Positions 16,590 to 25,036 of a stretch of DNA of 64,000 bases are shown here, in pieces. This DNA is from a virus, in the IMG/VR virus record IMGVR_UViG_3300019776_000213, positions 1 through 64,000 of that record; one strand, given 5' to 3'. How positions within the stretch are numbered: position 1 is the first letter of the stretch; each line of letters opens with the position of its first letter. Below the pieces are notes generated by a model. It was not told the origin of the DNA, searched no databases, and was given only the letters and a program-made list of their open reading frames with translations. The translations under genes were made by a program, and so were the position numbers.

Positions 16590-17237
16590 ATGGCAACTAA
16601 ACAATCACAATATGGTTCTGTCGAAGGTACTTTTGTATACGCTAAAGTTGGTCAACCAGATAATAAGTATCAAAGCACAGAAAAGGAATGGAGTATTGAA
16701 GTAATTGTTGATGAAGATACTGCGGATGCTTGGAATGAGCAATTTAAAAAGCAACCTGCTAAGAAGATTAAAACTTCTGAGTTTGAAACTAAATATAAAA
16801 TTCCAGTACCTTTAGCGTTGAAGAATGAGAAGAATGTCTTTGGTATTAAACTAAAACGTCAAGCTACGAATAATGGAATTGCAGTGGATGACCAATTCAG
16901 ACCAAAAGTGTTCATAGATGACTCTGAAGGAAACCGTACAGAAATTGGGCAAAGTCGTTTAATTGCTAATGGCAGTTTTGGCAAAGTGTCTTACTATATC
17001 TCTACTAACGATTTTGGTACGTTTGCTAGGTTGCAAAATGTATTGATGGATGAAGACAACTTCAAGGAATATGAGGCGTCTAACGGTAAAGCAGGAGATG
17101 AATTTGGAGTAAAACCTGTAAAGACGGAAGCACCTCGAAAAGAAGTTCTTGAGGCTCGTCCTGAGAAGGTAACTGCTGCTAAGAAAGATAAAGTCACACG
17201 TGTGGAGGATGACTATAGCGAAGAATCTCCTTTTTAA
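16590..17237 (+). CDS. Single-stranded DNA-binding protein, T7 gp2.5-like
   Basis: 215 residues. The first 150 form an OB-fold-like beta domain. The last 60 are charged and end in 'DDYSEESPF', the acidic tail with terminal Phe that gp2.5-type SSBs use to contact polymerase and helicase. AAAGGAAAC upstream. It coats single-stranded DNA at the fork. Followed by a strong terminator. Confidence 0.75.
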   Translation: MATKQSQYGSVEGTFVYAKVGQPDNKYQSTEKEWSIEVIVDEDTADAWNEQFKKQPAKKIKTSEFETKYKIPVPLALKNEKNVFGIKLKRQATNNGIAVDDQFRPKVFIDDSEGNRTEIGQSRLIANGSFGKVSYYISTNDFGTFARLQNVLMDEDNFKEYEASNGKAGDEFGVKPVKTEAPRKEVLEARPEKVTAAKKDKVTRVEDDYSEESPF

Positions 17238-17247
17238 TTTAACATTA

Positions 17248-17283
17248 GAACACACCCCAAAAATAAGCTGGGGTGTGTTCTTT
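17248..17283 (+). terminator. Rho-independent terminator after ssb
   Basis: GAACACACCCCA (17248-17259) pairs perfectly with TGGGGTGTGTTC (17269-17280) over 12 bp with a 9-nt loop, followed by TTT. It separates ssb from the homing nuclease. Confidence 0.85.
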
Positions 17284-17293
17284 GGAGATATGC

Positions 17294-17896
17294 ATGAGTA
17301 ATATTTTTCCAGATTTTAAATCTAGAGATGGTAGGTGGGTGAAATGCTTTAAATTAGAAAATTCAACAGGATTTACAAAGGCAGGAAGGTTGTGGTCAGA
17401 TGTTGCACACAGATGTAATCCAAAAGGGGCTTTTCAAAATAAGAAGCCTACCTATAAACAATGTGTAATGTCTGATAACTTCAAAAACTTTCAATATTTT
17501 GCAGAGTGGTGTCAAGACCAGATTGGCTACCTTGAAGAAGGATATCACTTAGATAAAGACATATTGTTTGAAGGAAATAAAGTATATTCTGAAGATACTT
17601 GTGTATTTATACCTAAAGATTTAAATGCCTTTTCAAAAAGATATGATAAGCCTAGAATAGGTATACCCACAGGAGTGTACATAACAAAATCAGGTAAATT
17701 TATTGCCAAAGCAGGTGACAAAGCTTTGGGTAACGTAGTCGTCGGGTTATTTAATACCGCCAAAGAGGCTTCTGATGCATACATATTACAAAAAGAGATG
17801 TATGCTGAGATTTGGTATAAACGCCTTTTGTCCAGAGAATTTTATGTTGATCCTAGAGTAATAGATAAGATGCGTGGTTGGAAATATACAGCATAA
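17294..17896 (+). CDS. HNH/AP2-type homing endonuclease
   Basis: 200 residues from ATG 17294 with GGAG 7 nt upstream. 'LWSDVAHRCNPKG', 'PTYKQCVMSDNFKNFQYFAE', 'HLDKDILFEGNKVYSEDTC' and 'IPKDLNAF' are hallmarks of phage HNH homing nucleases. The C-terminus ('GVYITKSGKFIAKAGDKA') is AP2-like. It is a paralogue of the protein at 56667. It sits directly after the ssb terminator with no promoter of its own that I can see. Confidence 0.75.
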   Translation: MSNIFPDFKSRDGRWVKCFKLENSTGFTKAGRLWSDVAHRCNPKGAFQNKKPTYKQCVMSDNFKNFQYFAEWCQDQIGYLEEGYHLDKDILFEGNKVYSEDTCVFIPKDLNAFSKRYDKPRIGIPTGVYITKSGKFIAKAGDKALGNVVVGLFNTAKEASDAYILQKEMYAEIWYKRLLSREFYVDPRVIDKMRGWKYTA

Positions 17897-17953
17897 CACC
17901 ACGTCCTGCATTTCTCGAAAGGGACTTGCAGGAATTTGTTTAAGGAGGATAAA

Positions 17954-18109
17954 ATGGAATATGCAGCAGAAATATGGTTTGGGAACGTTGTACTGAAAAT
18001 TGATCTAGAAACTTATAACAGAGCAGACGAAGCAGAAGCTCTGGAAGTTGCTCAGAAGATAGCTAAAAAGCTTGGTGGTGAGGTGGATATGATTTATGCG
18101 CAGGAGTAA
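17954..18109 (+). CDS. Small hypothetical protein
   Basis: 51 residues from ATG 17954 after AAGGAGGAT. Ala- and Glu-rich helix ('ADEAEALEVAQKIAKKLGG'). A CCTGCA/TGCAGG hairpin lies upstream at about 17911. Function unknown. Confidence 0.6.
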   Translation: MEYAAEIWFGNVVLKIDLETYNRADEAEALEVAQKIAKKLGGEVDMIYAQE

Positions 18110-18111
18110 TA

Positions 18112-18264
18112 ATGACTGATGAAGAAGCTAAAAAGTTCATGTTAGAAGCAGCAAGTAAGTACGGCTTAGAGTATGAAGTAATGTTGTCTTTTAATGGTTA
18201 TATAGAAGCTGGAGATAGTGTTGAAGCTGCTGCGGCATGTGCTCTTTATGACTGGGACATATAA
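18112..18264 (+). CDS. Small acidic hypothetical protein
   Basis: 50 residues from ATG 18112, AGGAG upstream. Helical, 'DEEAKKFMLEAASKYGLEYE'. Overlaps the next start by one base (taATG). Function unknown. Confidence 0.55.
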   Translation: MTDEEAKKFMLEAASKYGLEYEVMLSFNGYIEAGDSVEAAAACALYDWDI

Positions 18265-18341
18265 TGCAAACAGACTATACATGGCTAGACGGATGGGTGA
18301 GAGTGCCTTCAGGAGCATTTTATGAGGTGAATGATGAATAA
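18264..18341 (+). CDS. Tiny ORF, 25 residues
   Basis: ATG 18264 overlaps the preceding stop and reads 'MQTDYTWLDGWVRVPSGAFY' plus five residues. Its position in a tightly coupled chain suggests it may be translated. Weak evidence otherwise. Confidence 0.35.
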   Translation: MQTDYTWLDGWVRVPSGAFYEVNDE

Positions 18342-18504
18342 GGAGGATAAACAGTTAATTCTATGGATGGCAGCGAAAGAACTTACTAAAGATTTAATTA
18401 CTCAGTATCCTATTTTCCAAAAAGCTTACAATGATATTAAGCGAAGCACATTAAATAAGCGACAAAGATTGAAAGTAGTAGCTATGAGGAAGGGAAGACG
18501 ATGA
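18334..18504 (+). CDS. Small basic hypothetical protein
   Basis: 56 residues from ATG 18334, overlapping both neighbours. Very basic C-terminus ('KRQRLKVVAMRKGRR') suggests nucleic acid binding. The ribosome site is weak (GAGGTG). Confidence 0.5.
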   Translation: MNKEDKQLILWMAAKELTKDLITQYPIFQKAYNDIKRSTLNKRQRLKVVAMRKGRR

Positions 18505-18686
18505 CAACAGCTAAACAAAAAGCTAGGCAAGAGATTAAAGAGCTTCTGCAAAAAGATTTAGAAGTTGCTAAATACAATGTTAGGCAGAATTTATGGGAGT
18601 TCAAAAGACTTGCAGCTAAACAAGAAGTATTGAAACGTAAAGTGGCAGAATCTCAGAGGATTATATCTATGCTGGAGAAATTATGA
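18501..18686 (+). CDS. Small coiled-coil protein
   Basis: 61 residues, ATGA overlap. One long charged helix; 'KRLAAKQEVLKRK' is shared with the 10500 protein. Function unknown. Confidence 0.6.
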   Translation: MTTAKQKARQEIKELLQKDLEVAKYNVRQNLWEFKRLAAKQEVLKRKVAESQRIISMLEKL

Positions 18687-18883
18687 CTAAAGAAGAAGCT
18701 ATTGCAAAGTTAAAAGGCGGATGTTATCTTAATTGTGAATGGGGAAATTGGACAGCGTACCAATTCACATGTAGCTGTACAGACGAAGAATTTGAATGTT
18801 GTAGAGATGATTTTGATTCCATAGAAGCTACAGTAGAACATTTAGAAGACTTCTGCAAAGGGAGATGGGAAAATGTTTATTAA
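18683..18883 (+). CDS. Small Cys-rich hypothetical protein
   Basis: 66 residues with six Cys ('GGCYLNCEW', 'FTCSCTDEEFECC', 'DFCKG'), possibly a small metal-binding fold. ATGA overlap. Not recognised. Confidence 0.6.
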   Translation: MTKEEAIAKLKGGCYLNCEWGNWTAYQFTCSCTDEEFECCRDDFDSIEATVEHLEDFCKGRWENVY

Positions 18884-18895
18884 AGGAGAGATGAC

Positions 18896-19102
18896 ATGGA
18901 TATAGAACGTTACTATACATTTGAAGAATCGGCTATTAGGCAGATAAGTAAACTGCATAAGAAAAATTACGAAATACGTGCTGCCTTGTCAAATTTATCA
19001 ACTGCTACAAAGTCTTACTGTGGCAACTCAAGTCTACCTACTTATATGCATGAAGCTATGCGCGAGGCTAGAGAATGTTTGCAAAAGGTTGATGAGTTAT
19101 GA
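18896..19102 (+). CDS. Small hypothetical protein
   Basis: 68 residues after AAAGGAGAG. Helical. ATGA overlap with the exonuclease gene, so probably co-translated. Confidence 0.6.
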   Translation: MDIERYYTFEESAIRQISKLHKKNYEIRAALSNLSTATKSYCGNSSLPTYMHEAMREARECLQKVDEL

Positions 19103-20061
19103 CTAAACGAATCCTATTAGCCGATGGCGACATAATAGCATTCAGGTGTGCAGCAGCTAATGAATCACGAAGCATTAAAGTCACTCACAAAGTTACTGGA
19201 CAAGTTACTTCTCATGCACATAGAACAGCTTTCAAAGAGCATATCCGAGATGAATTTGAAGTGGATGAGTTTGAAATAGAAGATGTAAGAGAAGCTGAAA
19301 ATATTTCGTTTGCTTACAATGCTATCAACACAACAATAGAAGCTCTGAAGAAATCTTGCGAAGCCTCTGAAGTAGAAGTGTTTATGAGTGGCAAGACAAA
19401 CTTCAGAGATAGTCTTCCGTTACCTTCTAAATACAAAGGAACTAGGGAAGGACTTGATAAGCCAGTGCAATTAGAACAGTGTCGAGAATATCTCAAAAAT
19501 AAATACAAAGCTAAAATAGCTGTAAACAAAGAAGCTGACGATGACCTTACAATTCGCGCTCATGAGCTTCGCAAGCAAGGTGATATAGGAATTGTAGCTA
19601 CAATTGATAAAGATGCATACGGCACTGACATATGGCTTTACAACTGGACTAAGATGGACAAGCCTATCAGAATCAAAGGACTAGGATTTCTTGAGTTAGA
19701 TGAGAAGAAAGTGTTGCGTGGACAAGGTAGGTTATGGTACTATGCTCAGTGGGTGAAGGGGGACACCGTAGATGCCTTTAAGCCGTGCGAAGTAGCTGGA
19801 AAGAAGTTTGGGGATACAGGATGCTACAACTTATTAAAAGACTGCAAAACAGACAAAGAAGCTGTACAAGCTGTTTACAACCAATATAAATCGTGGTATC
19901 CTTCTGAACCAATTGTATACAAAGATTGGCAAGGAAATGAACAGTCAAAGACGTTGATAGAGTTCCTAGACTTGTATGCATCTTGTTGTCATATGTTGAG
20001 AGGTGACGATGACAAGTTCGATACGAAATCATTGCTTGAAAAACTCGAAATAGAACTCTAA
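19099..20061 (+). CDS. 5'-3' exonuclease, FEN-like (T7 gp6-type role)
   Basis: 320 residues. 'ILLADGDIIAFRCAAA' is the metal-binding N-terminal motif. 'FRDSLPLPSKYKGTR', 'KEADDDLTIRAHEL', 'IVATIDKDAYG' and 'WVKGDTVDAFKP' follow the order of acidic motifs and helix-hairpin-helix seen in T7 gp6/T5 D15-type nucleases. It would remove RNA primers and help recombination or host DNA recycling. Part of the replication operon. Confidence 0.8.
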   Translation: MTKRILLADGDIIAFRCAAANESRSIKVTHKVTGQVTSHAHRTAFKEHIRDEFEVDEFEIEDVREAENISFAYNAINTTIEALKKSCEASEVEVFMSGKTNFRDSLPLPSKYKGTREGLDKPVQLEQCREYLKNKYKAKIAVNKEADDDLTIRAHELRKQGDIGIVATIDKDAYGTDIWLYNWTKMDKPIRIKGLGFLELDEKKVLRGQGRLWYYAQWVKGDTVDAFKPCEVAGKKFGDTGCYNLLKDCKTDKEAVQAVYNQYKSWYPSEPIVYKDWQGNEQSKTLIEFLDLYASCCHMLRGDDDKFDTKSLLEKLEIEL

Positions 20062-20071
20062 GGAGAAAATA

Positions 20072-20503
20072 ATGACCCCATGTGAAGAGCTTGGATATAA
20101 AGTAGGCGATAAGTTTAAAGTGGTTTGCTCAGATGATGGAAATTTTAGTAAAAATACGATAGTGTATCTTGTACAGGATGATTGTACAGAGTGTCCTAGG
20201 TTTTCTAAGCTACCACTTACCAATGAAGCATATGACGAGGATGATTGGGGTTATTTGTTTTTATATGATGTAGAAAAAGTAGATATTTTAGATTGTACTA
20301 AATCCTCCGCAACATCGACAAAAGATATGCTTTCAACCTTTCAACAATTTGAAAGCTCTCTTAGAAAAGCTAACGATGTGGGGCTGTCATTCCGAAAAGG
20401 GACTTATACAATCTATTTTGATAATTATGAGTTCAAAGGAGATGAAAGTAAGATTCGTAAGACTATTGAATTGTTGACAGAGTTGTTTATTGAAGGAGAA
20501 TAA
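20072..20503 (+). CDS. Conserved phage protein with SH3-like start
   Basis: 143 residues after AAGGAGAAAAT. 'MTPCEELGYKVGDKFKVV' resembles small proteins beside replication genes in other phages. Function unknown. Confidence 0.6.
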   Translation: MTPCEELGYKVGDKFKVVCSDDGNFSKNTIVYLVQDDCTECPRFSKLPLTNEAYDEDDWGYLFLYDVEKVDILDCTKSSATSTKDMLSTFQQFESSLRKANDVGLSFRKGTYTIYFDNYEFKGDESKIRKTIELLTELFIEGE

Positions 20504-20504
20504 T

Positions 20505-21206
20505 ATGGATAATACTAATAGATTTAAAGTAGGTGACACTATAAAAGTAATTAATGAAGGAAGCACTTACCCTATTTACGAGACTTGGGCAAAGGAATAT
20601 TCACTTGAGTATTGGGTATATAACAACACGCCGGAAAATAATGATGTTGGTATAATTAAAGTGTTAGCCCCTTTAATTTCTCATCCAGACATAATGCTTG
20701 CTGGAGTTTGTATTGATGGAAAGCAATACATCATTGGATTAGATGGAATTGAGCTTGTAGAGGATAACAATACAAAAGAGTTTAATATAGGAGATATGGT
20801 TGAGATAGTAGACCCAGATAATTCCTATTCATTTTATACACAATGGGCAAAGGAACGTGGTTTATCTGGGTTTGAATATGGCAAACGTCCTATTAAAAAT
20901 ATGATCGGACAAATTATTGCTAGAGGATTGCACACTGAGGATATTGATGTAGTATATGGTGTTAAAGTTGGAGACTCACATTTTGTTATGGACGGAGCTG
21001 GCTTGACATTGTTAACTTGTGGAAAAGCAACTCCAGAACAAGAAAAGCGTGTAAATGATTCTCTAGGACTTGGATCAATCACATTGAACATTTCAAAAGA
21101 AGTTCTTGATAAATACAAAATAAAAGCCTACGATAAACAGAGTAACCATGTGTATCTTATGCGTAAAGCTTTGGCAGAATATGTTGGAGTAGATATTGAT
21201 GAGTAA
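20505..21206 (+). CDS. Hypothetical protein with internal duplication
   Basis: 233 residues from ATG 20505 (AAGGAG 6 nt upstream). Two related halves: 'FKVGDTIKVINEGSTYPIYE' plus 'TWAKEYSL', and 'FNIGDMVEIVDPDNSYSFYT' plus 'QWAKERGLSG'. Each looks like a small SH3-like barrel. C-terminus has a helical tail. Function unknown. Confidence 0.65.
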   Translation: MDNTNRFKVGDTIKVINEGSTYPIYETWAKEYSLEYWVYNNTPENNDVGIIKVLAPLISHPDIMLAGVCIDGKQYIIGLDGIELVEDNNTKEFNIGDMVEIVDPDNSYSFYTQWAKERGLSGFEYGKRPIKNMIGQIIARGLHTEDIDVVYGVKVGDSHFVMDGAGLTLLTCGKATPEQEKRVNDSLGLGSITLNISKEVLDKYKIKAYDKQSNHVYLMRKALAEYVGVDIDE

Positions 21207-21750
21207 CCTTCCTTGGATATCTCATCCGCATGTTTGGAAAACTGAAGCTGAGTTCATTCAATGGGTCAGAGGAGGTCTTCGCAAGCTATGGGCTAATCAT
21301 CCAATCAGGATTGAGTTTAAGAAGAAGATGCAAGTGAAGATGAAGAATACAAATCCAAGAAGTATGAAAAGGTTTCCAGAAGTAAATGCTTGGGAGTGCA
21401 ATATTTGTCATTGTTTGTCTCAATCTCCGCAGATCGACCACAAATCAGATACGGGAGGAACTTTCAGATCAATAGATGACATTCAAGCTTATGCTGAATA
21501 TTTATACTTCGTTGATAACAATTCACTTCAGTGCTTATGCAAGCCATGTCATGATGTTGTTACATATAGTCAAAGACTTGGAATATCCTTTGACGAAGCT
21601 GCCAATGAGAAGTACATCATCAAGATCACTAAAGAAGAACCTGTAAAAGATATTCTTTACTTTCTTGAATGTTATGGGTATAATGATTGTACGTCTGCTG
21701 CAAAGAGGAAGAAAGCTTTGCAAGAGGTATTGAAAGAATATTGTTTATAA
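21199..21750 (+). CDS. HNH endonuclease
   Basis: 183 residues. 'CNICHCLS' and 'CLCKPCHDVV' are two CxxC pairs of a zinc-bound beta-beta-alpha-metal fold; 'PQIDHKSD' carries the HNH His. It lacks AP2 or repeat modules, and sits in the replication operon with an 8-nt overlap, so it may be a phage recombination or packaging nuclease rather than a homing enzyme. Confidence 0.7.
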   Translation: MSNLPWISHPHVWKTEAEFIQWVRGGLRKLWANHPIRIEFKKKMQVKMKNTNPRSMKRFPEVNAWECNICHCLSQSPQIDHKSDTGGTFRSIDDIQAYAEYLYFVDNNSLQCLCKPCHDVVTYSQRLGISFDEAANEKYIIKITKEEPVKDILYFLECYGYNDCTSAAKRKKALQEVLKEYCL

Positions 21751-21760
21751 GGAGAAGATT

Positions 21761-21970
21761 ATGATATTTGTTGATGGCACTATTGATGGTTCGTTTGTTT
21801 ATTATAACAATAACAGAGAAATAGAGGGTGTTCACATAGTTTCTGATGAAATTTTCTTCTGGAGTGGCTCAACTTACACAAGTGTTGATAGAATTTACAT
21901 AGGAGATATCCCTAACATGATTTTAGCTCTTCAAGCAGCTTATGATAACTATAAGAAAGATAACCCATGA
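21761..21970 (+). CDS. Small hypothetical protein
   Basis: 69 residues after AAGGAGAAG. Beta-rich start ('FVDGTIDGSFVYY'). ATGA overlap downstream. Not recognised. Confidence 0.6.
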   Translation: MIFVDGTIDGSFVYYNNNREIEGVHIVSDEIFFWSGSTYTSVDRIYIGDIPNMILALQAAYDNYKKDNP

Positions 21971-22134
21971 TATTCTGCTACAAGAAACCCGATGGAACAA
22001 TTGGTCAAGTGGAAGTGGAGCTAGACGAGAATTGTTCTTTTAAAGATGCTGTTGAGTTTATCAAAGATGGGCTTAACTTAAATAAGAAGGCTGTGTTGCT
22101 AGGGCTTGTGCAAGGAGGAAAACTATGCCAATGA
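21967..22134 (+). CDS. Small hypothetical protein
   Basis: 55 residues from ATG 21967. 'GTIGQVEVELDENCSFKDAV' precedes a helix. It overlaps both neighbours, and its end carries the AAGGAGG site of the next gene. Not recognised. Confidence 0.55.
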   Translation: MIFCYKKPDGTIGQVEVELDENCSFKDAVEFIKDGLNLNKKAVLLGLVQGGKLCQ

Positions 22135-22376
22135 CAGCAAGAAAGTTGATTCAAACACTCCTTAAATTTGATAATCTTGATGATGAGGTTAAGATTGAGT
22201 ACTGTAAAATAGATTATGTACAGAAAATATATGGTAATGGTGAAGGTATATTCTTGATTCAAACTAAACAGAAATTTTACACTTTTGATGAGATGAATAT
22301 ACTAGTAGGAGAAGCTTATCAAGATGGTATAAATCATGCACTTGCTGGAGTTATAACTAATAAGGAGAAAGTATGA
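22125..22376 (+). CDS. Small hypothetical protein
   Basis: 83 residues; AAGGAGG sits 7 nt before ATG 22125. 'MTARKLIQTLLKFDNLDDEV' resembles the small 'MTVKELIEKL..' phage proteins (compare 4477). ATGA overlap downstream. Confidence 0.6.
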   Translation: MPMTARKLIQTLLKFDNLDDEVKIEYCKIDYVQKIYGNGEGIFLIQTKQKFYTFDEMNILVGEAYQDGINHALAGVITNKEKV

Positions 22377-23284
22377 ATAAACACGATTGGCATCATCAAG
22401 CTGTAGCTTTAGCAAATACTAAGACGTTGAGCTGGAGGGATATTGCTAAGATGGTAGGTAAGAGTAAATCTACAGTGTCAGATTACTTGCGGAAGTATTA
22501 TAAGGAGTTGAGTGACGATACCGTTATGGATTGTTTGCAAATATTGAAAGAGAATATTCAAGATACTGTAAAAGATTTAAAAGGTATTGGATTGGTAAAA
22601 TATGAGAAAGTACCTGACAACTCTCGAATTCTATTTATCAGTGACATGCATATTCCATATCATCATAAAAACTTGATTCCATTTTTAAGATCGTTGAAAG
22701 AACGCTACAATCCAACACGTATTATTTGCTTGGGTGATGATTTAGATAAGCACGCTTTATCTTTCCATGACAGTGACCCAGATCTTATGAGTGCAGGTGA
22801 CGAACTTCGTGCAGCACTCCCAGTTATTAAAGAACTACATACATTGTTTCCTGAAATGGACTTGATTGACTCCAATCATGGAAGTATGGTATGGCGAAAA
22901 GCAAAGCATCACGGTATTCCTCGTCATTATATCAAAAGCTATAATGAAGTGCTTAACGTGGGCGATGGTTGGGTATGGCACAATGACCTTGTGATTGATT
23001 TACCAAATGGACAACAAGTGTATGTGCATCATGGTAAAACTAAGGACGCATTGAAGGTGTCTCAATCTATGGGAATGTCATTTGTGTGTGGGCACTTTCA
23101 TGAGGATTTTAGTATTAAATATTGGGCAAACCCAAATGGATTGTATTTCGCAATGAATAGTGGATGTTTGATTGATGATGAAAGCTACGCATTTGCTTAT
23201 AATAATGTGAACTTAAATCGCCCAATTATCGGCACAACATTGATTATTGACGGAGTACCAATCTTAGAGGCAATGCCTTTGTGA
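22373..23284 (+). CDS. Metallophosphoesterase with N-terminal helix-turn-helix
   Basis: 303 residues. Residues about 8-45 ('LSWRDIAKMVGKSKSTVSDY') are a helix-turn-helix. Then comes a calcineurin-like phosphoesterase: 'FISDMHIPYH', 'CLGDDLDKHAL', 'SNHGS', 'VHHGKT' and 'CGHFHEDF', the full set of metal ligands. Likely a DNA- or nucleotide-acting phosphatase/nuclease; the HTH suggests DNA. Located between replication and dNTP genes. Confidence 0.8.
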   Translation: MNKHDWHHQAVALANTKTLSWRDIAKMVGKSKSTVSDYLRKYYKELSDDTVMDCLQILKENIQDTVKDLKGIGLVKYEKVPDNSRILFISDMHIPYHHKNLIPFLRSLKERYNPTRIICLGDDLDKHALSFHDSDPDLMSAGDELRAALPVIKELHTLFPEMDLIDSNHGSMVWRKAKHHGIPRHYIKSYNEVLNVGDGWVWHNDLVIDLPNGQQVYVHHGKTKDALKVSQSMGMSFVCGHFHEDFSIKYWANPNGLYFAMNSGCLIDDESYAFAYNNVNLNRPIIGTTLIIDGVPILEAMPL

Positions 23285-23295
23285 AAGGAAATAAA

Positions 23296-23520
23296 ATGAC
23301 TGCTGAAGTTACTTTTGTAAGACGATGGGATTATTTTTGGGAGGCTGTTTATGTCAATGGTGTCTGCAAAACTCAAGGAGAAGGATTAGATGCTGAAACC
23401 GTATTAGAAGAATTATCAAAACTTGGAATTATCAATTTAAAAACTTTGATATCTACTCCGTCAACAGCAGGCTTGTACCCAAATAATGTAGAAGATGTAA
23501 TAGAGCATAAGTGGAAGTAA
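23296..23520 (+). CDS. Small hypothetical protein
   Basis: 74 residues from ATG 23296, 6 nt after AAAGGA; the frame is open to the previous stop but lacks another site. Not recognised. Confidence 0.6.
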   Translation: MTAEVTFVRRWDYFWEAVYVNGVCKTQGEGLDAETVLEELSKLGIINLKTLISTPSTAGLYPNNVEDVIEHKWK

Positions 23521-23521
23521 T

Positions 23522-23776
23522 ATGAACACCACTCAATTCCAGCATTACAGCCTTCCATTGATCATAGGCTTGAGAAGTAATGGTCAGGTAGGCTTAGTAC
23601 CTACCAACCAATTTAAAACGATTATAGACGATTCTGGAGGCTTTACAAGCATGTTTGACATTGAAGGATTTACTATCAATAGTATTGATTATGAGTATCA
23701 AGTATGGTATAATTGCGATTCAGACTTGGAGACTTGGTTGAAGGCTCAGAATATTAGTTTAGGAGGATTTATATGA
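23522..23776 (+). CDS. Small hypothetical protein
   Basis: 84 residues, starting 2 nt after the previous stop. Beta-rich. ATGA overlap with the MazG-like gene. Not recognised. Confidence 0.55.
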   Translation: MNTTQFQHYSLPLIIGLRSNGQVGLVPTNQFKTIIDDSGGFTSMFDIEGFTINSIDYEYQVWYNCDSDLETWLKAQNISLGGFI

Positions 23777-24261
23777 GTAAAGTAGTGGGTTATGCAGAGA
23801 AAAGTATGTCACGAATTAAAATGTTTAATGAGCTTTGTGGCAACTTAGAGAATGTTGATCGTAATGTTATTGCTGGACAACTGGATCGTATTCAAGAAGA
23901 ATATATCGAACTTGTTGAAGAACTTGACTTACTCAGAGATGAAGCAATGCTAAAAGAGACTATAGATTTACATGTTGCTGTAGGAGGATTGTTAGTGATG
24001 TTTGAAGCGGCAGGGTTTAAAGTGGCAGAAGCTATGGAACGTGTAGATTTAAACAACCTAAGCAAGTACCCTAAGTTTGGTGACCCAACCCTTCCAATCA
24101 TTGTAGCTGATGCAGAAAGTAAAGGATACACTGTAACAGCCCATAGTGGGTATGGTGTATATTCATTAAAAGATAGCAATAATAAAGTACGCAAGCCAAT
24201 CACATATAAATCAGTAGAAATTAGTGATTGTGCTGTAGCAGGATTCTTGGAGGCATCATGA
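23773..24261 (+). CDS. MazG-like nucleotide pyrophosphohydrolase
   Basis: 162 residues. A metal-binding helix pair 'EEYIELVEEL' and 'KETIDLHVAVGG' gives the EExxE...ExxD pattern of all-alpha NTP pyrophosphohydrolases (MazG/PRA-PH). The C-terminal 60 residues are a separate beta-rich tail. It may cleave dNTPs or house-clean the pool, next to the RNR genes. Confidence 0.7.
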   Translation: MSKVVGYAEKSMSRIKMFNELCGNLENVDRNVIAGQLDRIQEEYIELVEELDLLRDEAMLKETIDLHVAVGGLLVMFEAAGFKVAEAMERVDLNNLSKYPKFGDPTLPIIVADAESKGYTVTAHSGYGVYSLKDSNNKVRKPITYKSVEISDCAVAGFLEAS

Positions 24262-24425
24262 ACCATTATATTTATAAAGTATACATTCGAGCAGGTAAGT
24301 TTGAAGATCACAAAGCAGCTATGGCACACATTGAAGATGCCTTATCTCGACTAGTAGACGATGAATGGATAGGAGATTATGAAGTATTAGCAATGTATGA
24401 AGATGAATATAAAGAATTTGATTAA
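24258..24425 (+). CDS. Small hypothetical protein
   Basis: 55 residues from ATG 24258 (ATGA overlap; TTGGAGG upstream). 'YIRAGKFEDHKAAMAHIEDA' is helical with an acidic end. Not recognised. Confidence 0.55.
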   Translation: MNHYIYKVYIRAGKFEDHKAAMAHIEDALSRLVDDEWIGDYEVLAMYEDEYKEFD

Positions 24426-24436
24426 GGAGACAATGT

Positions 24437-24970
24437 ATGATTAGTATTTCATTTTCAGATATGCTGTTAGTGGATGAGTTTAAAGGACTACGAGAGATTG
24501 ATCTTTTACCAGTAGAGATAGATAGTAAAGTATTGCCATATTTATATGAAGTTGGTATGGATACTAATAAAGGTTATCAAGTAGTAGTTAATAAGCATCG
24601 TAATAAGCAGAATAAGATTGTCATAGGATTCTTGTGGGCTGGAGAGATTCGTATTGACAGTGCTTTTAGAGAGAGTCCTTTCTGTTCAGCAACAGATAGA
24701 ATCATTATGAGTAGTAAGAAAGACTTCTCATTAACACAAGAGCTATGTCAATTACAAGGTGGAGGGTTGAATTATTCTAAGTTTAGCTCAGAAGAAGATG
24801 AACGTGATGAGAAGGATTATTTAGAACTTGAATTGTATGAGAAGGACTATGTAGAAGTTAGCAGCTATTTGAAGACTTTAGAAGATGTTATCTTTAATGT
24901 CCGAGGAAGCCCTTATAACGAGTGGGGAAGTTTGAAGACTTTAGAGCAATATTTAGAAAGCGTTAAATAG
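24437..24970 (+). CDS. Conserved phage protein
   Basis: 177 residues after AAGGAGACAAT. 'FKGLREIDLLPVEID' and 'VVVNKHRNKQNKIVIGFL' recall a conserved protein beside nucleotide metabolism genes of other phages. Function unknown to me. Confidence 0.65.
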   Translation: MISISFSDMLLVDEFKGLREIDLLPVEIDSKVLPYLYEVGMDTNKGYQVVVNKHRNKQNKIVIGFLWAGEIRIDSAFRESPFCSATDRIIMSSKKDFSLTQELCQLQGGGLNYSKFSSEEDERDEKDYLELELYEKDYVEVSSYLKTLEDVIFNVRGSPYNEWGSLKTLEQYLESVK

Positions 24971-24973
24971 TTA

Positions 24974-25013
24974 TTGATTTATTTGGAAAAGGTGATATAA
25001 TAGTTGCCTTTTC
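24974..25013 (+). promoter_or_regulatory. Promoter P6 inside an inverted repeat
   Basis: TTGATT 24974-24979, 16-bp spacer, TATAAT 24996-25001. GAAAAGG (24986-24992) and CCTTTTC (25007-25013) flank the -10. It drives the RNR operon. Confidence 0.65.
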
Positions 25014-25036
25014 TAACTTATAATAAGAGAGGTAAT

